A stretch of 64,000 nt of DNA. Origin: Ulva prolifera. Taxonomy: Eukaryota; Chlorophyta; Ulvophyceae; Ulvales; Ulvaceae. The translations under genes were made by a program, and so were the position numbers. Within the stretch, counting starts at the first letter, position 1. Each line of letters opens with the position of its first letter. The stretch is taken from NCBI GenBank assembly GCA_023078555.1, contig CM041197.1, positions 11,753,257 to 11,817,256 on the forward strand. Reading direction: 5' to 3'. Below are positions 1-13,965 of this stretch, piece by piece. The notes under the pieces were generated by a model. It had not been told where the DNA came from. It saw only the letters and a program-made list of their open reading frames with translations, and made no database searches.

Positions 1-2994
1 TGATGATCCAAAGAAGGTTGGCCATTCACAACCTCTTGTGTTCTCTGAAGGAGCACCAAGTAGCTTTTGCACTAATTAGTGATGCAACAGGTCGGGCGCG
101 TTTCATCGATTGCTGTGACCGGCTTGCAAGTATGACGCGGGTTCATTAGTTGTGATAATGCGAAGGGCATCACTTTGTGAGAGCGTCAGGTTTTTTGTTC
201 AATGCAGAACAGCGCACCGCGGGGCTGTTGTGCTCGTGTTCAGGCATGCCCACAGGAGATCATGTTCGACAGGTGGCAGAGCAACGGCCGGCAAAGCCAT
301 AATGACACATCTAAGGAGCAATATAGGATTGAAGTCGCTGTTGTTTGAAGTGACGGTGCGATTACCTGCCTCGGACAAAATGCTGTCGCCGTGGCTATCC
401 TGCAGCATGATGCTTTTGAGCATTGATAAACTTGATGCTTCACGAGCGCCATTGCACTTCGTTGAATAAAATTTATCTGGCTGGCTGGAAGGCGCTCTTC
501 ATGCTGGGCCCTTGGAGGCGTTTCCCTGCAGCTGTGGAACACACTGTGATGCACGTTGACTAGTGAGACTCTAAGGCACTGCCGATTTAGTGTCCATACC
601 GATGCGTCAAAGCCTGACGTGATGCAACCGAAAGGTCGAATTCCTGTCTCCAAAGATATCACTTGGTCTGCTTGAGACAGACAGCTATTGGGGGTGGCAG
701 TGCAGCAAGAAACAATGAGGCCTGAGACCGTATCAACCAACTGGCTGGCGTGGACCTCAAGATCTGCCTGTGTATGTCAAATTGAATAGGTTTCTCGCAG
801 AAGTAGTTCCGCAGTTGTTTTTTCCTTCAGCTCTATAATATCTCAGTAAGCAAGCATGTCACACCAACCCAGCCATAACAAGTTTGGAGACTCAGCTGAT
901 GCAGAGGCGATAGACCCCGAGCTAATGGCATGTACAGTCTGGATCAGCCGATGTTCACATCGTAGTGCTGCACCTACCTGTTGTGGCTGGAGCCCTGCTC
1001 AAGATCAGGCCATTCAGCACAGCCAACCCACTCTGCCGGAACCAAACCTAATTGCCATCAGTGACCCAGAGGTTTCTATCAGTCCTTGGCCTCAAGTCGC
1101 GGCAACCTTCCTAAGCCACTGTAGCCTCTGTGTATGCGTGAGTGCCTCCTTAAGCCACCATGCCAGGATCCAGCGGCTGGACGCTGCGGCACTGCATCAA
1201 TAACACATCACACCTGATTGAGGCTGCCAGTGGCTTCCGGTGGGCCAGGTCAAGGTCGTGTATACGTGTGAACTTGTAATGTACTTGCTCTCTAGTACAG
1301 CGCGTTTGCAATACGCACTTTACTTGTTGCATCCAGTGGGCCCATCTGGAGTTTCACGCCAACTGGGCGTGGCTGATGGCGGCAACTCGGCTGAACCACG
1401 TGGCAATTAGGGGGGGCGGGGCAACCATTGTTGACCTAGGCCTGGTGTGTACAGCAGAGTTGGGTCGCTTTACAGCATTTTCTGGGCTGCCACGCACAAA
1501 ATAGACCTGGATATTTGGAATTGTTCTATGTGATCGGGCCCGAAGACCCAACACTGGTGCACAGGAAGCATTGCCCAAGGACCAACAGCTGCGGCCCTGA
1601 CGATGACTGCTGCAAGCGATCTGGCATCTCATCAAAGCAGCCGCTGGCGTGCACACTCCAGGCCGGATGCCATGCCGGATCGCGGACTCTTGACTTTGGG
1701 CTTTCACTCCACAGGTGGCCGTGGAGAATGTATCTCATCGTGCGGCGTGACTGGACAGTGGCGTGGACGACTGCACGTGAAGGGGGTGGCCATGGCTGGG
1801 ACGGTGGTACTGGGATGATGACCACTGCCTGTGGAACACCTCAGCTGATATCCAGGCTTGTGATCCTGCCGTCTGCACTGCACTGGTGCCTGTTGGCTAT
1901 CCAGTCCAGTCGGAGTTCCTTCCGTGTGGTGGCTATCCAGTCAGAGTTCCTTCCGTGTGCCAACAAACAGGGATGTCACATGTGGCAATCCAGTGATATG
2001 GCCGCTATACCACGCGACGTGCAAAGGTCCAGTGGTATAGCGGCCATATCACTGGATTGCCACATCACAACGGACACCCTGCAGCTGGCCAGCCAGTAGC
2101 ACCGCCACTACGCCATCATGGTGCTACTAGGAATCACCAACAGAGAGTTTCACCGCAGCTAGTCTATATGTACCGTAGTATAGTAAGCTGCATGCACGCC
2201 TGTGATCTATGATGGTGTTTGTGCTAAGCGCCTCACTCACCAGACGACGTACCTGGTTCAGCTCGGCCGTTGTGCCAGTATGCAGCGTTTGGCTGTGCAC
2301 TAGTACTACACTGGTAGTTCGGTATACAAATGCACAAATTGGATACAGAGGCAGGTGCCGCATGGTCGCATGGTCATCGTCGTCGCCTTTTTGTTTGTCA
2401 ACAACGATCATCATAGATGTCAGCTGTACATGTGGGGTGCAGCATGTACATTGTTGGGCTTGCTTCCTCTTCACAGGGGCACACGCCTACTGCTGCATTC
2501 CAATCAATATTGGCTTCAGCGGCTGCATGCCATCCATTGGATTAGGGGTGCAGCAGAATGGCTTACACTTGCATGATCAAACCGTCACATTTTGGGTACC
2601 TTGATGATTCTTGATGATGATTCTTTGGTAGCAATGTACGTCAGCCAGCTCAGCACAGCCAGCCCAGAATATACGCTGTCCACGGCCGTGCTGCTGGGCT
2701 GTCGCGCAACTTGAAGATGATGCCATTGCCTCATGTAGAATGCTTTGCAGAGCTTGACAGAGATCATATGCATGCCACTCGAGTGTCATGAACCCTGCTA
2801 AGTCATAGCCATATAGGCAAGCCTTTGGAGCGTCTGGAGCTCCAGCAGAAAATCCAGAAGTTTCAACTCATAATCTGATAGGTGTCTTCAAACTCGGGAA
2901 TCCTGATCACAGAATCCCCTCAAACAATGGCATCTGCTGAAACACACTGCAGCATCTGCGATTCTTACAGTACTAGTGTTACAAGCTTAGCCCA
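1..2994. other. Gene-poor 5' flank
   Basis: I see no coding region I can support here: the open frames are short, overlap on both strands and show no domain or consistent GC-rich third positions. The stretch holds a long hairpin element (listed separately), two near-direct repeats around 1891-1962 built on the words GGCTATCCAGTC and GAGTTCCTTCCGTGTG, and otherwise unremarkable sequence. Confidence 0.5.
1980..2065. repeat. Perfect 34-bp inverted repeat, hairpin-family member
   Basis: Arms 1980-2013 and 2032-2065 are exact reverse complements (34 of 34) around an 18-nt spacer. Each arm contains the family unit GTGGCAATCCAGTG followed by ATATGGCCGCTATAC, so the structure is two truncated units placed head to head. 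Related single units occur at 3821, 28564 and 46716. A small mobile foldback element or a structured RNA site would both explain it. Confidence 0.85.
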
Positions 2995-3650
2995 GGATAA
3001 AAGTGGCAAGGCGAGCAGCACCGCGAAAGAAGCAAGCAGACCAAGCACACACCCAAACACCCAAGCACGCCACACCCGTCACGTACAGAAAACCCATCAC
3101 ACCCTCAGCAAACGCCACAGATCCGCAGACCGCCAAGCACACACCCACACACGCACACACAAACCCAACGGCCCACATATATACAACCGCACATCATCCA
3201 ACAGCTCAAAGCCTGTCGCCGTACGACAGGGCAGCGCCCAACACATTGCTGCCCAAGGCCGCCCATCCTGGCCGCCCGATTGCCGGGGGCCGCCCCGGCC
3301 CCAAACCCCACCCAACCCCCAGAGCCACAGCATGCTCACAGCCAGCCAGCCTGGCACACCGCCGCGCAGCCCCGTCGGCCCGCGCCGCATCGCACCCGGG
3401 ATGATGCGGTGCTCGATCAAGCTGTCCCCGCAGTCCCTACACATGCCAACGAAGTCATCCCGCACGCATACTATACGCAAGTAGAGGACCTGGCCGCCCG
3501 GGAGTCAGAGGCCATCAGTTGGTGGCGTCAAGCGGGCGGGGTCCCCGAGGGGCACCTCACCGCTCAGGCCGGATGGCCTGTTAGCGGCGAGAGGTCATCA
3601 GACGGGACTGTGAGTCCCGCCAAAACCGCCTTGCCCGCGTGACGTGCCAT
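2995..3650 (+). repeat. Dispersed element 'A', diverged copy
   Basis: A ~650-bp copy of a dispersed element. Its beginning (GGATAAAAGTGGCAAGG, then AGCAGCACCGCGAA) and its end (the segment around 3566-3645) match the reverse complement of 5586-6222. Both copies keep an open frame ending in related peptides (GWPVSG, then RSSDGT, then KTALPA and a stop), which suggests common descent. The middle is Pro/Thr/His-rich and poorly conserved. No transposase or reverse transcriptase motif is visible, so it may be non-autonomous. Confidence 0.55.
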
Positions 3651-3820
3651 CAGGAGAGCTGCGGCGCGGACCCGGCGTGCCACTGCAGAAAATCTGAGAG
3701 CACAGGCACCTGCAGGAGGTCGACCTGAGGGGGGATGATCATCCTGAGGGGGTGGACCTGTGGCAGGCCAGTGCATGCATATGCGTGCACATGGTGTGGC
3801 CACCTTGACAGTCCAATGGC

Positions 3821-3869
3821 CCTGTGGCAATCCAGTGACGTGGCCGCTATACCACTGGATTGCCACAGG
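3821..3869. repeat. Hairpin-family unit, 17-bp perfect arms
   Basis: Arms 3821-3837 and 3853-3869 pair perfectly (CCTGTGGCAATCCAGTG with its complement) around the 15-nt centre ACGTGGCCGCTATAC. The centre differs from the other copies by two bases. A degenerate second copy follows immediately (around 3870-3907). Confidence 0.8.
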
Positions 3870-4626
3870 CCCAGTGGTGTTATTTTCTAGCGCCACTGGA
3901 CTTCCACAGGATCGATCCTGCCAAGGGCCCCCCCGCTGCGCCCACTTGTGTCTACGGGTATGCCATAGCGCGATGTTGCGCTTCAAAGGGCACAGGCAGT
4001 GCAGTGGGGATCTCTGTGCCAAGATGGGTACATGGATGGTGTCAATGTATGTACTACATACGTAGCACTGGACATGTGGACACGTACGTAGCTACGCTGC
4101 GCAGATGTTTTGTGCTATGATGTCATGCTCACTGCTGTCCACGGTGGGGGTGATCATGTGCATCATGCTCAGCATGAGGCTCATGTGTCAGGCAACTGCC
4201 ACACCTGATGACAGTTCCCATCAGGACACCCTGTGCGTCTATAGGGAGTGAAGATATAGGGTGTTGCCGAGCGGCCTGGCTCAGACGCCATGAATGAGAC
4301 AAGGCCTAGGCATGATATGGACTTGGTGCAGGGACTTGGGTAGAAGAATTGGTATAGGTTTGTATTGTAAATTTGGTCATGTTCATGTTTAGATCATGGC
4401 CTTGGGTGGTCGAAATCCCCGCAGTACCAGTGCACCGGCTCCAGCGTGGAAGAGGCCTCTTCCGGAACAGACCCCGATGCACCAGACGGACAACCACATC
4501 CACTTTCTCAAACAAGAGCAATGGTCAGTGGCACTCCCAGCATGCACAGTCAGCACTCCGTACGCCACTCATGCCTTTCTGTGAACGTAGCCTAGGCCGC
4601 TGCCTGTGCACATGTGTGAACACACG

Positions 4627-4948
4627 GACGGGGGGCCAGCTCTACACTGTCACAGCTACGCACCGCCCCTGCACAACCATCGTGAAATCCCTGGTGCACA
4701 GGCGCCGCAATGCCCTCTGTGCCGATCGTGCCAGCTGGGCACAACCACAATCTGCGCTCCGCCTCCGAGTCCGCATCTGAGTCAGGCCCCGGCGATATAT
4801 AACCTGGGCGCACTGGGGGGAGCCTCCTCTAGACGCGGCTGGCACGAGCGGCGCGCAGAGGGCATTGCGGCGCCTGTGCACCAGGGATTTCACGATGGTT
4901 GTGCAGGGGCGGTGCGTAGCTGTGGCAGTGTAGAGCTGGCCCCCCGTC
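4627..4948. repeat. Long inverted repeat, ~110-bp arms
   Basis: The segment 4627-4735 reappears as its near-exact reverse complement at 4838-4948, with only a few mismatches and a 2-4 base indel. A ~100-bp spacer separates the arms. Transcription through it would give a ~110-bp imperfect dsRNA hairpin. It could be a foldback element, an inverted duplication or a small-RNA precursor; nothing in the arms looks protein-coding. Confidence 0.8.
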
Positions 4949-5392
4949 TGGCTGCAAGGCTGCCCAGCTGGGCATCACAACTTGAAGCTTGGCGCCTCCG
5001 TCGCCAGGCCCGTGATGTAGCCCATACAGCGTACTTTTCAACCCCCCCTGATTGGAGCCAACGTACCATACGCGTGCTTTTGCTTAACGTACTTTATTAC
5101 GAAACGTACTATATACATACTTGAGCTTAATGCGGGACTCAAAGCTTTTCAGATTGGAATGATAAAGATAAAGATGGGAATTATAATGCAACTCTGTATA
5201 TGGTCAGCATAGCCACTTGCAGGCCGGTAACACCTCAGGCCGTCTAGCAGCGGTAGCACCTCAGGCCGTCTAGCCGCTGAGCCCGCCGGCTCCAGTGGAA
5301 CCACAACACGCTACTGAGCATGGCTTCTGCGTCAGCAGTTTTGACGATGATCAGAGCTCTGATCACTCGAGTGCGGCGCCTTGGATGTAGTT

Positions 5393-6599
<1,207 letters not shown>

Positions 6600-6763
6600 A
6601 CACAACAACCGCACAACAACCGTACAGAACCACATGCGCATCTAGAGCTGAGCTCAGCTAGCGGTAGCGCGCGCTGTGCCCCGCAGTGTCGACGCCTGTC
6701 CCCGAGATCTCTCCAGGCCCTCCAGGGACCGGGTGTGGGAGCGTGCAGTGTTAGCCTATGTAT

Positions 6764-9700
6764 GTTGATGTTGATGCGGATGAGATTCGGTTTCAGTGTT
6801 TGTTTTCTCCCGTTCACTCTTTTGTAAGTTCTGCAGTGTTAGCCTATGTTGACGCCTCCCGGGAGGGTCCTCAGCCCTATAATATATTATCAAAAAGGTA
6901 GCTCGCGCCCACACTGCATGTGCCACAGTGAGCAGGTGATGTCTGCATATGCATGTGTGAGGTGTGTGTGTCTATGTGCATTTGACTTTGCATTGGCCCT
7001 GCCCAACCCTTGCTCACGCGAGATGACAGTCACCGACTCCGATGTCAATACATCATGATGTCTGCATTGTCCCGATGCAACAACACAGGCAACAACCGCA
7101 GTGCGTGTTCTGTGTTGATCAGATTCTTCTGAAAATGCCGGTGTGTGTGGCGACGACTAGATCTGCCGGCACTCACTGAGTGGCAGGGACACGCCACTGG
7201 CAGAGGGTGTACACATGTGTGCTTGCTCTGCTTGCTTCTTTTGCGGTGCTGCCCGCCTCGACGCATTTATCCTTGTAACGCGCCACTGCCAGAGATGCCA
7301 GGCGAGTGTGCATGCAAACACTTTTGTTGATAACCTGCTTGCTGCTTTTGCTGTGCTCAGGCTGGCCGGGGCGCCTCGCCACCTTCGCAGTGTGCCTGCC
7401 TCACTGGAGCGATAAATCCGACTGGCTTTATCCTTGCAACACATAGGCACACTGCAGCTGCCCCACACACCCGGCTGGAGCGGGTCCTCATGCCCCATGA
7501 GGTGCAAGGGTGAGCGTGACTCATACGGACAAAGCTGAGGACGCGGTTGTTGTGTGATCGTGTGAATGTTGCTGTTGATTAGGATGAGATTCGTTTGTGA
7601 AATTGTTACAAAAGAGTAAATTTAAACGGGAGGACACCAATCCCACAACAGAATATTGTGTGATACGGACAAAGCTGAGGGTCAGTGAAAAGCTGCTTCG
7701 CAAGACTGTGTACTTTTCGGCGCGGCACGCTTCTGTACTTCTGACAGCAAAGACGGCCACATCGTGTCACATGCCGCGTGTGCCAGTGGTGTATGTTCAC
7801 CCTCCTGTGTCATGTCTCGATATACACATGCATGTGCCGCGGTGCCACCTGCCTTCATCAGTTGTCGCATTTGTCATCTCAATGTGTCGAGCACCCGCGC
7901 GAGTTAGAAAGAAAAAGAGTAAACGGGAGAAGACATCCGCAATACCTACAACTGGTTAGCGCAACCGCAAGTGTACACGTGCGTGCCCGCACCGGTGATC
8001 TTGTGCGCCACCCGCACGCCGCTAGCTGATTCATCTGCAGTATGCGGCCGCAGCGCTTAGGCAGCCGCCGGCCAGATTTATCCGAACCAAACCATCGATG
8101 TGCTCCATGTTTGAACCGTCGAAAAGGCACCGTGTCATGCATAGCCATGATCACCGTTGACACCGCCGGCTGCCACGCAGGCACTAGTTGCAGCGCGAAC
8201 ATGTACAGCCTGTTGTCTGAGAGTGCAACCGTGAGGCATCGGCGTACACAGCGCATTACACTGGCAGAGCATTGATTGCACCTGAAATGTACCTGATTAT
8301 GAGATGGCAAATGGTTCAATTATGTTGATGGGACGATGTGAGGGCGGGAACGAGCGAAAGGTCAGTCTCAGCGGCGTTTAAATTTGCAACGGAATCGCGG
8401 TCGACACCATCGGCAGAGTCAGCGTTGCAAATTTGGGCTACAAAAGAGTGAACGGGAGAAAACAAACACTGAAACCGAATCTCATCCGCATCAACATCAA
8501 CGTCATTCACGTCAAGGCTTGTTTTGATTGAGGTAGGCGGTAGGGCTACGCACGGTCCCGGGCTTGCTGAAGGCAGCCTCGCGACAGGTATCCGCGGTGC
8601 TACAAATGGCCATTTGATTCGGATGAGATTCGGTTTCAGTGTGTGCTTTCTCGCGTTCACTCTTTTGTAAATTCAGAAATGGCCAAGTCTGCCAACAGCT
8701 GCGTTCCCCACTAATGCATCCTAAGATAAAATAAATTGTTCAGCATTTTCGGGCTTCCCACTGCGCGTGAGCGTGCTGCCTCTGGCTTGCAGCCTTTGCG
8801 GCCGTAACCTATGTACCGAGCGAAGTTGATTCGGATGAGATTCGGTTTCAGCGTTTGTTTTCTCCCGTTCACTATTTTGTTATTTACAAAAGAGTGAACG
8901 GGAGAAAACAAACACTGAAACCGAATCTCATCCGCATCAACATCAACCTACACTCGCGTTCACTCTTTTGTAATACATATACCGAGCGACATGGTGCAGT
9001 CTCTATCAACTCACGCAGTTTCATTGACGTCAATGAAAAATACTTAGCTATTAAGCAAAACATCACAATGTCTTCCGTATCCTCACTGTTTGAGATCAAT
9101 AGGCATGTAGTGGTGGCAACTCGCGCGCCAGGTGGGTGTTGGTGGTGACTGCCCTGCTGTGCCAAACCCATGCATGGCGGGGGACGTGTTGATGACGGCC
9201 CAAGTGCATGTTGGCTGCTACGATATTTACCATGCATGTATTTGCATTATGCATGACAAACTCGAGACAAAGACGCGTAATATGACAGCCTGTAGCCACC
9301 GCTGCATAATCAGCTGTCGAGCGTTCTCATGTTCTACACTGTTAGGTCTTACACGGCATTTAGGCCAAAGACTGTATAAGGCTTGGACTGCCCTTTGCCC
9401 GTTGCCACTTTCAGTGCAAAGAGTATACAAGTGTAGTTCTTAATCCTGGGAGCGTTGCTACTGTTTGCTGTATCGTGTGCCACGAACTGCTTCCGACTTC
9501 ACACAGCGCCTTGGTTTGGTGCGATTTAATGCCTCGCAGCCGACGCCGCGGCGCGCCGTGTTGCAGGGCACCTCGCATATGACGGCCCGTGCGCTCGCAT
9601 CTCGATCGGTGCACGCCCCGCCACGGCGCGCCATGGCTGCAACTATCACAGGCTGACCGACGGCCAGCATCAGTGACGCGACCTGCACGAGCCCATACAT

Positions 9701-10880
9701 CGGCGTCTGCCGCAGCAGCTGATGTTGCTGACAGCACCACCGGATGCATCGAACGGCGCCCCGCCTCAGTGGCCACCTCTGGATACTTCTGGAAACCAGG
9801 GTACACCAGATCTGCTTGAGCTGCGCCCGACTGCTATTGCACCATATCCCAAAGAGGTTACAAAAGAGTGAACGGGAGAAAACAACCTATCCCAAAGATA
9901 TTTACAGGCTGGTGGAAGGTGCTGAGCAGTCAGGGCATTTGCATTGTATCCATCTCCGGAGATCCTTTTAGTGCACACACGTCTCCTGGCACATCAGTTC
10001 CGTGCAGTGCAAGTAGGCGGTATTACAGTATGTTACTGTATTACAAGAGGCAGGTATTCTTACAAAAGAGTGTATGTGAGAAGACAAACACCACACAAGG
10101 ATCTCATCCGGATCAACAGCCACATACACACTGCCACACCACACTACAACCGCGGCCTGAGAGGCAGGTAGCATCATAGGTTGCCGATGAGATTCTTTTG
10201 TGTTATTTGTCTTCTCCCGTACACTCTTTTGTAATAATGAATAGGTAGCATCACAGGGATCGATGTGTAAACAAGCATTTCTTCTGCTGGCTGGAGCAAG
10301 CATTTCTTCTGCTGGCTGGAGGTCCTGGCTGTGTGTGGGCGGAAGCTATGTTGCCTTAGTTGCAACAACTGTGTGGTATGTTTGCTGAGGCCTTATATAT
10401 CACTCTTCTGTGATATGGTTAATTAGCACAAGCTGATAGGCTAGGATAGATAGGCTAGGACCCATGATCTTCCATGATCTTCGAGGGCATCTTGTGAACA
10501 GCGCAAGCCTTGGTATACATCCCCAGGGATCCTTGAGTATATCCCGATTCAGCTGGGTTGATATGCGGCATGTATGTCAGGTGGGCCCGTGGCGTGATCC
10601 AGACTCGCAGCGAATGACGGACAGAAATGTGTGGGTCTCGAATGGGTCTGCGGTCGGGGACTGCTGAACAGCATGATGCATCATGATATGGTCGGGTGGC
10701 GGTGTACATGTGAGACTGTATACACGTACGTACAATGCCTGCGGCGCTGCATGTCTCTGTGAGTGTGCCCTCGAGACGAAACACACAAGCTCGGGGCCGA
10801 AATCTTGCGATGTGTTAGTTTAGATCCATTTGCTCTTCTGCCGCTTACTCTTTCGTAAGATTCACTCTTCTGCAACACGA
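6764..10880. repeat. Cluster of a ~60-bp dispersed motif
   Basis: A motif beginning TTACAAAAGAGTGAACGGG, continuing AGAAAACAAACACTG and ending AAACCGAATCTCATCCGC and CATCAACATCAAC, occurs in both orientations. The clearest copies are 6764-6827 (-), 8439-8501 (+), 8614-8670 (-), 8825-8880 (-), 8886-8946 (+), 9857-9888 (+, truncated), 10057-10109 (+, diverged) and 10185-10234 (-, diverged), with weak remnants near 7570-7616, 7905 and 10841-10880. The TTACAAAAGAGTGAA end is the best conserved. Between the copies I see no supported gene. Confidence 0.75.
8825..8941. repeat. Inverted pair of the ~60-bp motif
   Basis: A minus-strand copy (8825-8880) and a plus-strand copy (8886-8941) lie 5 bp apart and pair over 56 bp with three mismatches, giving a near-perfect foldback. 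A partial third copy starts at about 8951. Confidence 0.85.
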
Positions 10881-11979
10881 TCAGGTCGGGGCGACGTCGC
10901 GTCGAGTCGACTGACACACATAAGCTTGCGATTCCGCGTCAGCACAGACATCCCTCTGCAGTCTTGATAGCACACGCTGCCGTTCACTAGCTTCGTTGCG
11001 ACGGCGTATACACAACGCCCGAGATGGCGTCGATGTCAAGCCGCTGGCCATGGCAGCTTTGCACTTGTGACGGCCCGGGGCGTGGCAAAGCGTCAGGCAA
11101 TGCCTCAGGAGTGTTGTGCCCACGCACCCGTCGAAGGAATGTGTCAGGCGAACAGTCGAAGGATACCAAAAATTTGTCCGGCCTGCGATCACACGACCGC
11201 AATCTGTCACGGCCGTCGTTCGATGCTGCACATGCACATGGCTGAGTTACTCATCCACGATCCAGCCCTCCCAGGCTGCTGGACGTGCGATGCTGTCAAT
11301 ATTGATCCATCGCCATGCATCACTCGCCCTCGCGGAGGGGGGGGCACTGCCGGGTGATCGCCACGGGCTATCGCTGACACATGGGCGCCTGCGTTTCCGA
11401 GGTGATGCCTGCACCCTGGAGCTGTCCAGCAATGAATACATAAGGTCTGCCGCCCCGCTTCCGCATCATCCTGCATCGCCTCAACTGCTGCCATAATTCA
11501 GGTGTGAACCAGTCCTCAGCTGCGCTGCAGTCATTGCCCGCTGTGGCCCTCTGTTTGCCGTGTGATCCACGTAGGAAACTTGCTGTATGTGACGAGCTCC
11601 GAGTCTGATCGCGCACCACGCGAGGTATATGTAACGTCATGGCATTCAAGTGCATAACTACACGTATGCTGCTGTAATTTCGCAATCCTGTGATCGATTA
11701 TGGTGTAACTGTGGCGACTGCTACTGGAATGCTGCTTCGCGGGGCCTCGTGCCGCTTCGCCGCGGGCCCAAAGCAGGTAGCAGACCTGCGCAGATCAGGC
11801 CAGGTTTCTGCAGCGTAGATACTTACATCAATTTTGATGTATCGTTCAGCCTGAGCTCTGAGCCCGCGTGTGGAGTTCCTCGCAGGCCGGAAGGGGGAGC
11901 CTGCTCGCACACGTCGATGCGTAATCTTCAGACCACCCACAAGTTCCACGCGTCCCGAGGTCGGAGCAGGCACAGCAGC

Positions 11980-12475
11980 ATGAATCCCGCGGACATTCAA
12001 CTTCTGCCCGCCAAGTCCCACACAGCAGCCCGCCACGGGGGTGTCGTGTGCTTCATCCACGGCGTACTGCTGGCCGTCGCGCTCCTGCTCGTCGCAGCGT
12101 GCTCTATTGCTGCGGCTGCACAAGGAGTCGACGCCGGCGTAAGTCGAGCCTCGGGCCGCGAGCAGCTGCTCGCGGGGGATCTCCGCGCGCATGACGATGG
12201 ACACGTGGCAGCGTGGTCCACGCATGCAGTGCCACATCAGTTGCAGCTCTCCGGCTCGCGCGCGCTGCGGGGTGTCGGCGCCGCCGACCCCGAATCATCC
12301 AAGGCGGAGGCCGCCGACGCCGGAGAGGAAGACATCACGAAATGGCCTGTGGTGCACATCGACGGCGAGGAGGAAAATGTGGACTATGACGAGATGGACG
12401 TCTTGCAAGAGTGCCCTCCTGAGTCGTTGGGCACAGAGATGGGGGCAGCGCGCAGGCTGCAGATGTTCTGCTACA
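11980..12475 (+). CDS. Unidentified membrane-anchored or secreted acidic protein, 5' exon
   Basis: This is a GC-rich coding stretch reading from a Met at 11980 (an in-frame Met at 11917 is the alternative). About 25 residues in, a hydrophobic segment (VLLAVALLLVAACSIAAAA) would serve as a signal peptide or signal anchor. It is followed by a soluble region ending in an acidic patch (KWPVVHIDGEEENVDYDEMD, then VLQECPPES). The frame stays open to 12816, but codon quality shifts at about 12480 to another frame. There, 12513-12585 reads RLRELFQLEDMLCASPARNG with strongly GC-ending codons, so an intron or assembly indel around 12440-12540 is likely. A donor-like GTGCGCACC begins at 12476. I do not recognise the family. 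The 3' end is unresolved. Confidence 0.45.
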
Positions 12476-13965
12476 TGTGCGCACCCGCCACCTGCATTGC
12501 ATGCACCCTTCATGCGGCTGCGGGAGCTGTTCCAGCTGGAGGACATGTTGTGCGCGTCCCCGGCGCGGAACGGCTACCTCCACTTTGCACCCCCGTGGTG
12601 TCAGAACGGAGCAGACTGTATGTGGACCTGTCCAGCGCACCGTCCGGCGTCCACCGCCGCCCCCGTAATTTGGCGCCACGCACTCACCGCATGCATGTGT
12701 GCGACCACAGCGGTGCGCCAGTAAGCGCCGCCCTGCCGGACTGCCAGTGGCAAAACATGTGCACGTGGGTGCGTGTGTGCTTGCTCCAGTGTATGTCCGC
12801 GCGCAGAAGCTTTTAACCTTAAGGTCCCGCTCCGGAGGTGCCATCTCCGTCAGTGCTCGTGTTGCCCTGTGTCTTCGTGCGCCCGTACCGTGTTGCGCCG
12901 CAGCACCGTGTGACAATCGGGCGTAGCTGTGCCAGGCCAATGATGTGAGCACTCCTCCACCTCCCCGATCACTATGCGTGAGGCCTGGGGCTGAGCACAT
13001 GCAATGCCTCGTGCATCCACGGGCTGGGTGTCAGCTCGCATCGCACACAGTGCAAAGTGCGGCAGATTGTGTTGTACATGTTGAGTATGTCCGGCACCCC
13101 TGGCACCCCTGCCACTACCCTGCAGGACTGGGACCTCTCCTATGTCTGCAGATCCCACATGTTCTCTGTGGGATCTTGCTTGTGGGGAGGGATGCGTGCA
13201 CAGGCACACACAGTTGCTGGCGTTTGGACGACTTGGGCTGATATAGGCTCCAAGCTGTGCATGTGCATGCTGTGGGAAGGGGTTGCCTGCACCGCCACCT
13301 GCATCCTTTCAAAACATGCTGGGGGCAGTGTCAGGCACAAGTGGGCAGGAGCACGGTTGCAGTGCATGCAGTACATGCAGTACATGCTGCTTGCCGTATG
13401 CGGCAGGGACACCATGCAACACGAGCCACCAGCACTGCTTGTTTCATGAATCTGCAGGGACATGTCCCACCTGCTAGAGTGATGGAAGTCATGCCTGCCA
13501 GTGTTACAAGGCAGGGCCACAATGGTGGCGCAGGTGGCAATCTACACATATTTGTATCGGGCCATTGTATGGCAGAGGCCACTAAATGAATCAACGCACA
13601 GCAACGACGGGCCTAGGTGCTAGTAGGAGCTCGAGGATCAGAGCCTGCCTGAGTTGCAGAGCGCGCAACATGTGGGCTGCCTGAGTGGCCTGATCAGGCT
13701 GGGGTTGCTTAAAACCCGTGGCCAGCCATGTGCTGAGATTTGTCTGATGCCTCCAATCACACATCATGCACTCTTCCCATCATGATCAACGAAGTGGCGG
13801 CTATGCATGCATGCATAAACACACGCCTGCAGGCATGGTAGCATGATGCCTGTGGCAGTTGTCATGATTACAGCACAGGTATCGCCACAGCCACAGCGTC
13901 TGGACAGTGCAGCTTCGCCATGCTGAATACACACAGCACACACGCACAAGGAGCAGAACAGCAGA

